From the NCBI RefSeq assembly GCF_900636965.1, contig NZ_LR134331.1, forward strand, positions 2,418,001 through 2,482,000: a stretch of 64,000 nucleotides of DNA, given 5' to 3'. The notes beneath the pieces are model-generated. The model was given only the letters and a program-made list of their open reading frames with translations. It did no database searches and was not told the origin of the DNA. Below are positions 27,918-36,816 of the stretch, in pieces; within the stretch, counting starts at the first letter, position 1, and each line of letters opens with the position of its first letter. This stretch comes from Lacticaseibacillus rhamnosus (GTDB lineage: Bacteria > Bacillota > Bacilli > Lactobacillales > Lactobacillaceae). The position numbers and the translations under genes are program-made.

Positions 27918-29495
27918 TCACTCATGAACCAGGCGCGCGTAATAACCGTCTTGGGCTAACAACGTTGCATGGTCACCTTGTTCCACAATTTTGCCATGAT
28001 CCATCACCACAATTTGTTCGGTTTTAGCCGCAATAGTTAAGCGATGGGCAACAAAAATAATGGTCCGATCCGTCATTGCCAGCAAGCGATCGACAATTTT
28101 TCGCTCTGTAATGGTATCCAGACTGCTGGTCGATTCGTCAAAAATCAGTACTTTTGCCGGTGACAACAAGGCCCGTGCAATCGCCAGCCGCTGCTTCTGA
28201 CCGCCTGATAAAATGCTGCCGCTTTCTGACAATTTGGTCTGCCACTGCTGCGGTAAGTTTGCGATGTCTGCGGCAATTTCCGCAGCCAAACACGCCTGCG
28301 TCAAATCTTGTTCCGAAACATCCGAACGGCTACCTAACGTCAAATTCTCCAACACCGTGCCCGAAAAAATAAACGGATCCTGAGGTACATATTCAATATA
28401 TTGCCGTAATGTTGTCAGGTTAATGTCTTTGACCGGAATGCCATTAAACGTAATGGTTCCTTTATCGGCATCAACCGGGTAAAAGCCAACTAATAATTTT
28501 GCTAATGTCGACTTACCAGAACCGCTCATACCGACAATGGTATATTTAGCATTTTCCGGCACTTCAAGGTTGATGTTTTTTAACACATCTTGGCCAAAAC
28601 CATATTTAAACGAGACATCCCGAACGCGTATCGGACCTTCGATTAAATGCCGCTCCGTCAAGTGCCGCTGTTCTTTGAATTCCGATTCGACCAGATAAAC
28701 TTCATTCAGGCGATTGTTAGCAACCCGCGCCATTTGTAACTTTGGCTGTAGGTTGATGATGCTTTCAAGCGGATTCGTAAAGTATGACAGCAGCGCATTA
28801 AAGGTCAGCATCTGCCCCAAACTCATTCGATTGGCAATCACCAAACTTGCCCCAATCCACAACACCACAACGTTCAACGCCAGCTTCAACAGGCCTTTAA
28901 TCGCTTGCTGTAACTGATCTGCCTTGGTGTAACTAAACGACCTCTTCAAATAGGTTAGAAATTCCCGATCAACCCGTTCATAGCTAACTCGTTCGCCGGT
29001 CAAGGACTTGATGGTTTCAATGCCATTCAAATCTTCAATAATCGATGAACTCAAGATTGCGTTACTTTCCATCGTCTCTTGGTTCAACCGATCAAACGGC
29101 CGCTGAAATGCAAAAACAATCACCAAATAACACGGCACGGCAATCAATGACACTAAAAACAAAGTCCCATTTTGGATCCCTAGAACAATGCCTAATATTA
29201 GGACAATCCAGACATCCAAAAACAACGTCATAATCGTATTCGCCAGCGCGTCAATAATTTTATTGGCATCCGCAAACCGCGACACAATCTCTCCGGTCCG
29301 CCGAGTTGAAAAAAACGACATCGGCAATTCATATAAGTGGCGCACATACCCTAAAATGACATCAATCGCAAGCCGCTGCCCCAACACCGCCATCAAAAAA
29401 TTCTGGCCATAAGTCAACACAGCTTGCAGCAAGTAAGCCACCAAAAGGCCACTAGCAATCATCCCCATCGTCGTCCGCATGGCATTCGGTATATA
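27918..29495 (-). pseudogene. Bacteriocin ABC exporter, C-terminal part (IS-interrupted)
   Basis: This fragment holds most of the TM domain and the complete nucleotide-binding domain: Walker A VGMSGSGKST, signature LSGGQKQR and Walker B VLIFDEST. It is the downstream part of a MesD/ComA-type exporter. The first in-frame ATG reads MRTTMGM and, in the uninterrupted gene, would be codon 3 after IPNA; it has no RBS here. Removing the IS and one copy of TATATA restores a continuous frame (DTYIPNAMRTT), so the insertion alone broke the gene. Export of the locus' peptides is probably lost. Confidence 0.9.
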
Positions 29496-31070
29496 GTGGA
29501 TGGTGAAAAACTATAAAAGTACTTTCATGATAGGCTTTGACAATAGTTAAGTGTATAATAAGTGTAAGCCTTATTTGCCCGAAATGCCTATGCTTTGGGA
29601 TTTACCCTTGCACTTATCGCTGACCTATCGGAGGAATTGATCATGGTTTATCGTCAAAAAGCAACGCAACTATCACTTGAATCCTTTGGAAGCGCTCTGG
29701 GAACACCGCTCAGCCCGGACAACGAGTGGGTTCAATATGCAGAATTGATCCCATGGGCCAAACTTGAAGAGGCATACCAATTACAGTTCCCTTCAAAAAC
29801 CGGCCGAGCAGCGAAGCCATTTCGATTGCTTTATGGCGCAACGTTGATCCAGTTGAAGAAAGGCCTGACCGACCGCCAAGTTGTCGACGATATCCGTGAT
29901 ACACCAGCCTATCAGTACTTCATCGGATTACCCGAATATCGCGCTAAGAAGCCATTTGAACACACAACGTTGGTGCACTTTCGCCAACGGCTTTCAGCCA
30001 TCTCAGATTTGATCCGCAACATTACTAATGACTTCACGCGCGAGCGGTTGGAGGCCGATCTACCTGAGGGGACACATGTTTTGATTAGTGATGCGACTGC
30101 CGTTCCGGTCAAGATCAAGTATCCCCAAGATACAACGCTGCTTAACCAGAGTCGTTTGAATCTCGAACAAATGGTCACAGATCTGGCCCACGGGTTAGGT
30201 GTGGAAATTCCGCGGACGTACAGACGTGAAGCAAAAGGTAAGTGGACCGCTTTTTCGAGGAAACCGCGGCGTCAAAACAAGGAACGCCGCAAACAGCTTC
30301 AGGCTCAGCTACAATACATCCGAAGAGATCTGCGATATGTGGCGGAACTGCTTGCGCAAGGCGGTCAGCTCACTGATTGGCAAGCACAGCGTCTGGAAGT
30401 GATTAAACAAGTCTATGAGCAGCAGCTCTTCATGTTTGAGAACCACACTCACCATGTCGAGAATCGCATCGTTAGCCTTCAACAGCCGTATATCCGGCCA
30501 ATCGTGCGAGGTAAGGCAAAGCAGTCCGTTGAGTTTGGCGCCAAGATTGACTGTTCCATGTTGGATGGCGTGATTGATGTAGAGCGTTTCGACTTCAATT
30601 CATTTAACGAAAGCACTGATCTTGAAGTAACGCTTGACCATGCTTTTGACCTAGTGGGTGAATATCCGGATGAGGTGCTGGTCGATACTCTCTATCGCAC
30701 GCGAGATAACATCAATCTGTGTAAGAAGCTAGGCATTAAACTTAATGGGCCAAAGCTGGGTCGAAAGCCCAAACATGTGGATCCGAAACAGCGCAAAGCC
30801 GATGTCAGTGCGGAAAACCGTCGCGGTGCCATTGAGCGCAAGTTTGCCTTCTTGAAAGGTTCACTTGGGCTTGACTTAGTGAACACCAGAACGGCTGAGT
30901 CCTTGGTGGTAACGGTGGATAGCGCGATTGCATTGGCAAATATCGACCTCCTCCTTAAGCTTTTTTCTGTACCAATTTCTATTGTGGTCGAACAGGGTGG
31001 CCTGCATTATCAAATCAACTATAAAGTGACTGAAATTCGGCCAGAAACCGCAGCCTAAATCACCAGGCAC
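29496..31070 (+). mobile_element. IS5/IS1182-type insertion sequence, 1575 bp
   Basis: The ends are related inverted repeats: the left starts GTGGATGGTGA and the right, read inward, starts GTGCCTGGTGA. The element is flanked by a 6-bp direct duplication TATATA (29490-29495 and 31071-31076). The target is itself palindromic, as often seen for IS1182-type elements. It contains one transposase gene and lies inside the bacteriocin exporter gene in the opposite orientation. The transposase frame is intact, so the element may still be mobile. Confidence 0.93.
29643..31058 (+). CDS. DDE transposase, IS5/IS1182 type
   Basis: 471 residues from the ATG at 29643, preceded by GGAGGAATTGATC. An N-terminal DUF772-like region (AAKPFRLLYGATLIQLKKGL, then DTPAYQYFIGL) precedes the DDE core: ISDATAVPVKIKYPQD with the first Asp, EVLVDTLYRTRDN with the second Asp, and the C-terminal block NRRGAIERKFAFLKGSLGLDL with the Glu. 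Full length with no frameshift. Family naming between IS5 and IS1182 needs a search against ISfinder. Confidence 0.92.
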   Translation: MVYRQKATQLSLESFGSALGTPLSPDNEWVQYAELIPWAKLEEAYQLQFPSKTGRAAKPFRLLYGATLIQLKKGLTDRQVVDDIRDTPAYQYFIGLPEYRAKKPFEHTTLVHFRQRLSAISDLIRNITNDFTRERLEADLPEGTHVLISDATAVPVKIKYPQDTTLLNQSRLNLEQMVTDLAHGLGVEIPRTYRREAKGKWTAFSRKPRRQNKERRKQLQAQLQYIRRDLRYVAELLAQGGQLTDWQAQRLEVIKQVYEQQLFMFENHTHHVENRIVSLQQPYIRPIVRGKAKQSVEFGAKIDCSMLDGVIDVERFDFNSFNESTDLEVTLDHAFDLVGEYPDEVLVDTLYRTRDNINLCKKLGIKLNGPKLGRKPKHVDPKQRKADVSAENRRGAIERKFAFLKGSLGLDLVNTRTAESLVVTVDSAIALANIDLLLKLFSVPISIVVEQGGLHYQINYKVTEIRPETAA

Positions 31071-31691
31071 TATATACGTATCAATAATAGACTGCAAAAA
31101 ATACGACCCAACGATACTAATGACCGTAATCAATACCGCGGCCAGAATAATGTTCGCGATAATACCTTTTTGCTTAGCCAGCATGGGTACAAACGCAAAC
31201 AAACTGCCTTTGTCCTCCTTACGCGGCTGATACTGCGGCGCCGGTGCAATAAAGATGGCCACACCCGACCATTCTTTTTCAAACACCTCTCGCGAAAGCC
31301 AGGTCATGCGCACTGACGGGTCAGGATCGCCAATCAGAATACTCGTGCGCGTTGCTTTAAAAACAACATAGTAATGAAGCAATTCACCGCGCTTCAGCAC
31401 ATGGGCAATAAACGGATAAGGCACATCCTCAAGATCAAACAACTGCATATCCGCCTGTACCGGTTTTGTCTCAAACGCTAGTGCTTCAGCGGCCCGAACG
31501 ATTCCCAAAGCCGTCGTGCCATCCTGATTTGTCTTCGCTAACTCGCGCAGGTGGGCTAACGAATAGTCCGACCCATTGTATTTAAGCAGCATGTTTAACG
31601 CAGCCACACCACAGTCACGCTCGTCAACTTGTGCGGTGTAGAAGCGTTTGTAGTAGGTGATCTGGCCTAGTTTGGGGGTGTGTTTAAACAT
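31071..31691 (-). pseudogene. Bacteriocin ABC exporter, N-terminal peptidase part (IS-interrupted)
   Basis: Encodes the first about 207 residues of the exporter: the C39 peptidase domain with the catalytic Cys in DERDCGVAAL (about C27), His in LLHYYVVFKA and Asp in GDPDPS, then the first TM segment. Translation continues into the IS for about 64 foreign residues before a stop. The peptidase would normally cut double-glycine leaders during export. The peptidase part could still be made, but without the ATPase it cannot drive transport. Confidence 0.9.
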
Positions 31692-31827
31692 GTAATTATC
31701 TCCACTTTAAAAATTGAATTGCCAATTGACATCAGCCTCTCCAGAACAAAAAATAAGTAAAAGCACTATATTGACTAGGTAAATTGTGCTATCATGCATT
31801 TTATCGAGGGCCATAGCAGTTATATTA

Positions 31828-31870
31828 ATATAAAAATTATAAATATATGCAAATTTAATAATTTTTATAT
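31828..31870. repeat. Perfect 13-bp AT-rich inverted repeat
   Basis: ATATAAAAATTAT (31828-31840) and ATAATTTTTATAT (31858-31870) lie between the inducing-peptide gene and the exporter gene. It may be a weak terminator after the peptide gene or a binding site; there is no GC-rich stem. Confidence 0.5.
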
Positions 31871-31939
31871 TGTGTAGCTCGCAATACGAGATTATTTGTA
31901 ACCTCTTTTACGAGTGTTCTTCTCCCACACGTAAGAAAA

Positions 31940-32074
31940 CTAGCCAAAGATACTCGTTAGCCAGTTCTTAAACTTGTTAAACGTAAAACCTTCATCTCGG
32001 AGCATTCCGCCAACAAAACTTGAAAGTTCAAGATCTGTCATCATTGGCATTTCCTCATCTTTAAATTTTTTCAT
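31940..32074 (-). CDS. Double-glycine inducing-peptide (pheromone) precursor
   Basis: A 44-codon gene. Leader MKKFKDEEMPMMTDLELSSFVGG ends in the classic hydrophobic-spaced VGG (residues 15-23 LELSSFVGG). The mature product would be 21 residues, MLRDEGFTFNKFKNWLTSIFG, cationic and amphipathic, the size of class II autoinducing peptides. GGGAGAAAAAGG precedes the ATG. A LytTR-type direct repeat lies 78 nt upstream, and the kinase/regulator genes start divergently next to it. Its processing depends on the C39 exporter, which is broken here. Confidence 0.82.
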   Translation of the reverse strand: MKKFKDEEMPMMTDLELSSFVGGMLRDEGFTFNKFKNWLTSIFG

Positions 32075-32151
32075 TACCTTTTTCTCCCTTCGTTTTGTCT
32101 TTCGTTCAAAGTGATCGTACCAGATCTTTAAAAATTTTGGTTAGGCAAAAA

Positions 32152-32181
32152 ATAAACGTAGCTTTTTCGCCATTTAACGCA
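32152..32181 (-). promoter_or_regulatory. LytTR response-regulator box 1 (inducing peptide)
   Basis: On the minus strand TGCGTTAAA, 12 nt, TACGTTTAT: two 9-bp direct repeats at a 21-bp period (two helical turns). The distance to the inducing-peptide ATG is 78 nt. This matches the plantaricin-type direct-repeat layout. Confidence 0.8.
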
Positions 32182-32249
32182 GATTTTCGAGCACCTTGGC
32201 AATTTTTAGGAAGTTAACCGCCTACAAACAGAAAGGTAAAGATTATAGC

Positions 32250-33563
32250 ATGATTATTTCTACAGACTTGTATTACTTCTTGTTTCACTTACCGATCTTT
32301 TTGATTGATCTTACTTTCCTTTCGTATATTTACTTTAACGACTTCAAACTCAGGCATATTTTCTTATGGTCACTCGCCGCAGGAACGCTCTCCACATTTC
32401 TTTCATCAGTTGGTGAAATAACATTTGGTATTTTATATGCAACAAATATTTCAAAAAAATATCAGCGTTTTGATATCTTCTGGGTTTTCTTATTTCTAGA
32501 ACTTAACTTAATTGTTATTAACCTTCAATTACTAGTCACTAAAATCGTATTTCTGTTTCTATCTGTCCAATCATCCACTATCTCAAATAGCATCAAGCTG
32601 ATCATTGATGTCATATTTGCAATTGTCATGTCTCAGGTGTTAATGAAAAAGAAGCTATTCATTAATTCTATCCGTGAACAAATCCAAAAAAAAATAGCTA
32701 TTTGGAGACCGGCAGTTATTTATTTAATAGTGACCTGCGTTTCGCTTTACTGTTTAGAGTTTGCTTTTTCATTTCTTGAAATCACCGATATCCTAACACT
32801 TCTTATTTTGTTAACCTTAATTCTTTTTATGGTTATCAATGTATTCTCGTTATTCTTCATCGTAAAATCATATCAGTATTCTTTGGAGTTGTTAGTTATC
32901 AAGCACGCGGAAGCTTCAAAACGCGCGTACTATTCAGCCCTTGAGCAGCAACGTATCAATACCAGTAGGATTCTTCATGATTACAAAAACTTACTTGCAA
33001 CGTTACAGCTTAGCTTGCAGAAATCATCACCACACCACTCATCAGACGTTCGAACGATTGTCACTCAAGCACAGGATGCACTTCAAAAAGCTGAGATAGG
33101 CAAAGATGCCTTAGCTTTGATCGAAAGTGATCCGCTCAGGAGTTTGCTGTATCTCAAATGGTCCGAATCTGCAAACCGTGGCATAACAATGTACATGCAT
33201 ACCAAAGATACAGTCCGATCCCTGGAAAGTGATGTCGGATTTGCAATTATCAGAATCTTGGGCATTTTAATTGATAATGCTATTGACGAAACTGCCACAC
33301 TTAAACTTAAGTCTTTCAGAGTTCTCTTATTACCCGCCCGCGATCACTTAGAAATTGTTGTTGCAAACCCGATTCCTGACGGCTTTGATTTAACTCGACT
33401 TAACCAAAAAGGATTTACAACAAAGGGCTCAGGCCACGGGCAAGGCATGTCCATTATCAATGACCTAATCCAACAAAATCCCAATATCAGCATGCGTAAA
33501 GCAATTATCAACAATGATCAATTAAAGATCACGCTATTTATAGGAGGAAAAGCCCATGCCTAA
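32250..33563 (+). CDS. Bacteriocin-induction sensor histidine kinase (HPK10, ComD/PlnB-like)
   Basis: About 437 residues from the ATG at 32250 (M-I-I-S); the upstream 18 codons of the open frame lack an RBS. Six TM segments in the first 205 residues form the peptide-sensing module. The phospho-acceptor is H243 in RILHDYKNLLATLQ, the N-box lies in GILIDNAIDE and the G-box is GSGHGQGMSIINDL. It overlaps the regulator gene by 8 nt. It should sense the 21-residue peptide encoded just upstream on the other strand. Confidence 0.92.
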   Translation: MIISTDLYYFLFHLPIFLIDLTFLSYIYFNDFKLRHIFLWSLAAGTLSTFLSSVGEITFGILYATNISKKYQRFDIFWVFLFLELNLIVINLQLLVTKIVFLFLSVQSSTISNSIKLIIDVIFAIVMSQVLMKKKLFINSIREQIQKKIAIWRPAVIYLIVTCVSLYCLEFAFSFLEITDILTLLILLTLILFMVINVFSLFFIVKSYQYSLELLVIKHAEASKRAYYSALEQQRINTSRILHDYKNLLATLQLSLQKSSPHHSSDVRTIVTQAQDALQKAEIGKDALALIESDPLRSLLYLKWSESANRGITMYMHTKDTVRSLESDVGFAIIRILGILIDNAIDETATLKLKSFRVLLLPARDHLEIVVANPIPDGFDLTRLNQKGFTTKGSGHGQGMSIINDLIQQNPNISMRKAIINNDQLKITLFIGGKAHA

Positions 33564-34332
33564 AAACAAAACAATCCTAAACATTTATATTCTCGAAGAC
33601 AACCCTGACTATCTAACCTTTATCCAAGAAACTGTGCAGCAGTACCTTCTGATTGAAGAACTACCCGCCAAGATCCGGCTGGCAACAACGTCAGCAACTG
33701 AACTGCTTGCAGCTGTCGATTGGTCAGCCATCAATGATAGTATCTTCCTCCTTGATATCGAGCTGGGAGATTCAGCGACAAGCGGCGTAGATGTAGCCAC
33801 AGCCATTCGGAGAAAGTCATATTATGTCGATATCCTCTTCATCACCAGCCATGTAGATGAAGCTTTAAGGATTTTAGAGCACAAAATCGCACCGTTGGAC
33901 ATGATCAACAAGAACTCACCTTCGAAGACAGAAAAGAAAATTCGAAATAACATTCTTTATGCAATAAAACGTTTAAAGGCGCGTCAGGTCGCATCTCCCA
34001 GATTGTTTAGCTACAGCATCAACTCCAGCATTTTTTCACTTGAAATGGATGAGCTCATCTATATTCAAACTGCTCCCGGCGTCTCAGGGACACTGGAGCT
34101 TCATGCAGAAAATGAAATTACAACCTTTCCTGGCAACCTTAAGGAACTGGCAACCAAATATACCAACTTGTGTCGATGCCATAAGAGTATCCTGATTAAT
34201 CCCGCACATGTTATGCGTCTGGACATCACAAACCGATTCGTTTATATGGACAATCAAGATAAACTTGAGGTCAGTATTCGGAGAATGGGCGAGTTGCGCA
34301 ACATCTTAACAGGCACACGAGCTTTATCTTAA
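33556..34332 (+). CDS. Response regulator, LytTR DNA-binding domain
   Basis: 258 residues. Receiver domain about 8-125 with acidic pocket ED (14-15), phospho-acceptor D67 in FLLDIELG and the Thr/Lys region. The LytTR domain covers about 150-255 (DELIYIQTAPG, then CRCHKSILINPAHV). LytTR regulators bind two 9-bp direct repeats separated by about 12 bp; exactly such repeats occur at 32152, 37805, 39238 and 41997. RBS GGAGG. Cotranscribed with the kinase. Confidence 0.94.
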   Translation: MPKNKTILNIYILEDNPDYLTFIQETVQQYLLIEELPAKIRLATTSATELLAAVDWSAINDSIFLLDIELGDSATSGVDVATAIRRKSYYVDILFITSHVDEALRILEHKIAPLDMINKNSPSKTEKKIRNNILYAIKRLKARQVASPRLFSYSINSSIFSLEMDELIYIQTAPGVSGTLELHAENEITTFPGNLKELATKYTNLCRCHKSILINPAHVMRLDITNRFVYMDNQDKLEVSIRRMGELRNILTGTRALS

Positions 34333-34394
34333 GAAGAGTGTGACTGGGCAATCATCCTAGATTTCTGTTAATCAACACAGCTGAACGCACAAAT

Positions 34395-34422
34395 AACGCA
34401 TCCTCAATATCAAGGATGCGTT
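34395..34422. terminator. Bidirectional intrinsic terminator
   Basis: AACGCATCCT pairs with AGGATGCGTT around an 8-nt loop, followed by TTATTTGG; it separates the regulator gene from the convergent small membrane genes. Confidence 0.85.
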
Positions 34423-34451
34423 ATTTGGTTGGTTTATACAGGTTGGAAATA

Positions 34452-34727
34452 CTATTCCTCCTGAAAGGTTTTATGCCAATCAATTAAAATTACTGCACTA
34501 ACGATGAGCAGTATAAGGACTGCTGAAGGCCAATCAGTGTGATTTGTGACAAAGAAAAGCCCTAAAAGAGCCAACCATATGACAGTTCTGATACCAAATA
34601 CTAAACTTCCATCATCTAAAATCGCGGAAATCATTCTTTTAACAAATTTGCGATCTTTGAAAACAAACAAAGTTGCCAAAAAGATAAGCCATGTTGCGTA
34701 ATAAAGATTCACAGTGCTACCCTTCAT
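34452..34727 (-). CDS. Small membrane protein of the bacteriocin locus
   Basis: 91 residues from the ATG at 34727, which lies 5 nt after the stop of the preceding small gene. Three hydrophobic segments (about 7-25, 43-61 and 66-84). No known motif. Last of three consecutive small membrane genes; by position an immunity or accessory protein. Confidence 0.5.
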   Translation of the reverse strand: MKGSTVNLYYATWLIFLATLFVFKDRKFVKRMISAILDDGSLVFGIRTVIWLALLGLFFVTNHTDWPSAVLILLIVSAVILIDWHKTFQEE

Positions 34728-34732
34728 CAGCT

Positions 34733-34903
34733 CTACTTCAACCAACGTGCTATCGACTGACCCGTTTGATAACCAGCGTCATAAATCCCCTTTAAAATTC
34801 CCGGTGAAAAGTACCAAAACGCCATTATTAAAACCCCAATGGCAACAAGCAACGACACTTTCTGTTGGAATGATAATCTTGCAAATTGATCGATTACGCT
34901 CAC
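34733..34903 (-). CDS. Small membrane protein, GTG start (short)
   Basis: 56 residues from a GTG at 34903: a short amphipathic N-terminus, one hydrophobic segment (VSLLVAIGVLIMAFWYF) and a polar C-terminus ending QTGQSIARWLK. No strong RBS was found and the frame is open upstream to the previous gene's stop, so the start is uncertain. Composition and tight packing between two similar genes support coding. Confidence 0.42.
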   Translation of the reverse strand: MSVIDQFARLSFQQKVSLLVAIGVLIMAFWYFSPGILKGIYDAGYQTGQSIARWLK

Positions 34904-34978
34904 CTCGTTTACGAGCAGACTTATTTTTACTTCTTTCAGTAATCCATTAGTAACCTGTTCTTTATGTTCTCCCGCCTT

Positions 34979-35161
34979 CTAAGAAAAAGGCAATATACTA
35001 ATGGCCAACTGCGTCAATTGGGAATATTTCTCCCAAAAAGATGTTCGCGGATGAAGCCGATGTCTTAAGAGGTCTATCATCTGCCAGCCGATCGCAGTTA
35101 CAAATACGAATGTGAAGAAAAATGCCAGAATCAAAAGTATAGAATATATCACAACTGTCAT
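34979..35161 (-). CDS. Small membrane protein of the bacteriocin locus
   Basis: 60 residues from the ATG at 35161, chosen because AAGGAG lies 8 nt upstream. One long hydrophobic segment (about 3-28) and a basic, amphipathic C-terminal half. A likely promoter (TTGTAT, 18 nt, TATAGT) lies about 75 nt upstream. First of three short same-strand genes; a membrane-bound immunity peptide is possible. Confidence 0.5.
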   Translation of the reverse strand: MTVVIYSILLILAFFFTFVFVTAIGWQMIDLLRHRLHPRTSFWEKYSQLTQLAISILPFS

Positions 35162-35403
35162 AAGCAAAGCTCCTTGAGTCTTCCTTTAAATTTACATTGA
35201 AGCGGCAAATTAGCGAGCACAGGTTCGGAGATACTATACGTTCTGCTAAGGTCATCATACAAGTAAGAAGTCACAAAAATGAAGCCATTTTACCTATTTA
35301 ATATTGTTTCCGAAAGGCCTTTTACTGTCAGGAAGAAAAAACAATCGTGGGTTTTGAAAGCTCATCTTATTTAGCATCAGTTCTGCCATACTCACGCGCA
35401 AGA

Positions 35404-35443
35404 TCTCCTGATTTGTATTTTTGTTTCAATACAAATCAGGAGA
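35404..35443. terminator. Perfect 15-bp terminator hairpin
   Basis: TCTCCTGATTTGTAT (35404-35418) and its exact complement (35429-35443) with T-rich flanks; able to act on both strands. Confidence 0.85.
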
Positions 35444-35648
35444 CTTTTGCGTTTTTTGGCTGATCGAACATAGTGTAACAAGATTCTGACACTAAAAACA
35501 GTTCCCAAATATCAGTAGTGTCACCTAAAATCTCATTTGCCGTCATGAACAGCCGATATTGCATTATTATAGCCTGGCAGATGGCTGTGTCACAATAGTT
35601 GCTGTCTCCTTGAGATGACAGGCTTCCCACTGACAATAACACTGCCAC
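35436..35648 (-). CDS. Doubtful small ORF
   Basis: A 70-codon frame from a GTG. The second half reads like protein (EILGDTTDIWELFLVSE), and its stop lies inside the terminator at 35404-35443, as a natural gene end would. There is no good RBS and no recognised family. It may be a remnant. Confidence 0.25.
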   Translation of the reverse strand: MAVLLSVGSLSSQGDSNYCDTAICQAIIMQYRLFMTANEILGDTTDIWELFLVSESCYTMFDQPKNAKVS

Positions 35649-35684
35649 CTTACCAATACTTTGAAATCAAACAAAGAAAATTTG

Positions 35685-35930
35685 TTATTTAGAGCGTTTA
35701 CGGTCTTTAACCTTTGAAGATGTGACACTTAATTTAGAGAAAAGAATCAAAACAATGAAGATTGAAAGCATCTCTATGAACGCCCGGACGATGAAAAAAT
35801 CAAAACCCAAGCAATCGACAATCAGCTTGTTTAAGACATCACTGAGCGAAAACCCGCCGAAACAGATACAAACGATAATCCAGAAAGAAGCTTCATTAAG
35901 CTATGTGCGCATAGTTTTAAGAATCGTCAT
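35685..35930 (-). pseudogene. Small membrane protein gene with an in-frame amber stop
   Basis: From an ATG at 35930 (GAAGG upstream) the frame reads MTILKTMRT, then TAG at 35901-35903, then continues for about 71 residues with two hydrophobic segments (ASFWIIVCICFGGF; RAFIEMLSIFIVLILF) and a basic tail to a TAA at 35685. One C-to-T change from CAG would explain the TAG. The product would have been an 81-residue membrane protein like the others in this locus. Confidence 0.5.
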
Positions 35931-36179
35931 CGTACCTTCGCTTTGCTCATCACTAAATCATTTATCGACCGATCAGTTTTGGCTCTGTCTTTTTAAGTTA
36001 GACCGTTATATTCGAAACTAGTTTGCCTACGTCGCCGTTATAAAATGGACAACCTTTTAGGCATCATCCATTGACAACAGGCCCATACCAACCAGCATCG
36101 CAATCGGAGTTTGATCTGCACCAAATGAATCAGTGAGCCTAACCATAATCAAGCGCACTCACCGTTTTAGGAGTGGCCT

Positions 36180-36479
36180 CTAGTACCCATATCTGATATT
36201 CGCCAGCGAAGAAAGCTGCTCGAATTTGTCAGATTGTTGCTTGGTTAACAAGATATTGTTTTGCAACAGGGCATTAGAGATTTCTAGATTCATGCGGCTT
36301 AAAATAAATGGAACCGCTGCTTGCTTGTAAATTAAGGCCTCTCTATTGTTCCTTAGCACTGTCCGTAAGCGATCACTATGGGAAGAACTGTCATCGAAGT
36401 CGCGAAGCAGTTCATCGATAAGCTGTATCGCTTGTTCAGCCCGTTCATTCCCACCAGAAAACCATTTCAATTTCTTCAT
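36180..36479 (-). CDS. Bacteriocin immunity protein (Enterocin A immunity family)
   Basis: 99 residues, a helical cytoplasmic protein. The C-terminal helix-turn-helix block PFILSRMNLEISNALLQNN, then LTKQQSDKFEQLSSLA, is typical of EntA/PedB-type immunity proteins. GGAG lies 6 nt before the ATG. It lies about 180 nt downstream of a double-glycine bacteriocin gene on the same strand and probably protects against that peptide. Confidence 0.75.
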   Translation of the reverse strand: MKKLKWFSGGNERAEQAIQLIDELLRDFDDSSSHSDRLRTVLRNNREALIYKQAAVPFILSRMNLEISNALLQNNILLTKQQSDKFEQLSSLANIRYGY

Positions 36480-36657
36480 CTTTCACTCCAAAAAAGTTGC
36501 GCTAGTGCACCTTCACTTGTAACACGTTTGGCGCCGTGCATTGCCAGATCTGCCGTAGCAATGACAGAAAGAACATGCTCGCCCACAGATAAAAGGCTTG
36601 TTCTGGGCAGAGATACTTTTACAACGGCGACAACGCTTAAGAATTAACGCACCGTTA

Positions 36658-36816
36658 TTACGATCGTTCCCATCCTTGCTTGACTCCCGCCACCAGCTCA
36701 TCAGCATGGCTCCACGCATCTGTTGCCAGGAATCCAAGAATAGCAGCGACAGGGATTGCGAGCGGTCCGATACCGCCGGAAATCTTACTCAATTCAGCTT
36801 CATTCAACTTAGTCAT
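36658..36816 (-). CDS. Double-glycine class II bacteriocin precursor
   Basis: 52 residues. The leader is MTKLNEAELSKISGG (LxxxELxxISGG pattern). The mature 37-residue peptide has a hydrophobic N-terminal half (IGPLAIPVAAILGFLA) and a polar C-terminal half with a GxxxG (GVKQG), no cysteines. AAGGAGG precedes the ATG. It lies between an immunity gene downstream and a small membrane gene upstream. It could be a one-peptide (IId) or one half of a two-peptide (IIb) bacteriocin. Confidence 0.83.
   Translation of the reverse strand: MTKLNEAELSKISGGIGPLAIPVAAILGFLATDAWSHADELVAGVKQGWERS

Noticed and set aside
34998-35258. 86-codon minus-strand frame
   Set aside because: Shadow of the 34979-35161 small membrane gene, which has the better RBS and a membrane-like product.
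35722-36021. 99-codon plus-strand frame
   Set aside because: The opposite strand carries the more protein-like membrane gene with the amber stop; the plus frame has an unstructured composition and no RBS.
36513-36737. 74-codon minus-strand frame rich in Cys and Arg
   Set aside because: It is an out-of-frame reading of the bacteriocin gene at 36658-36816 and its downstream region.
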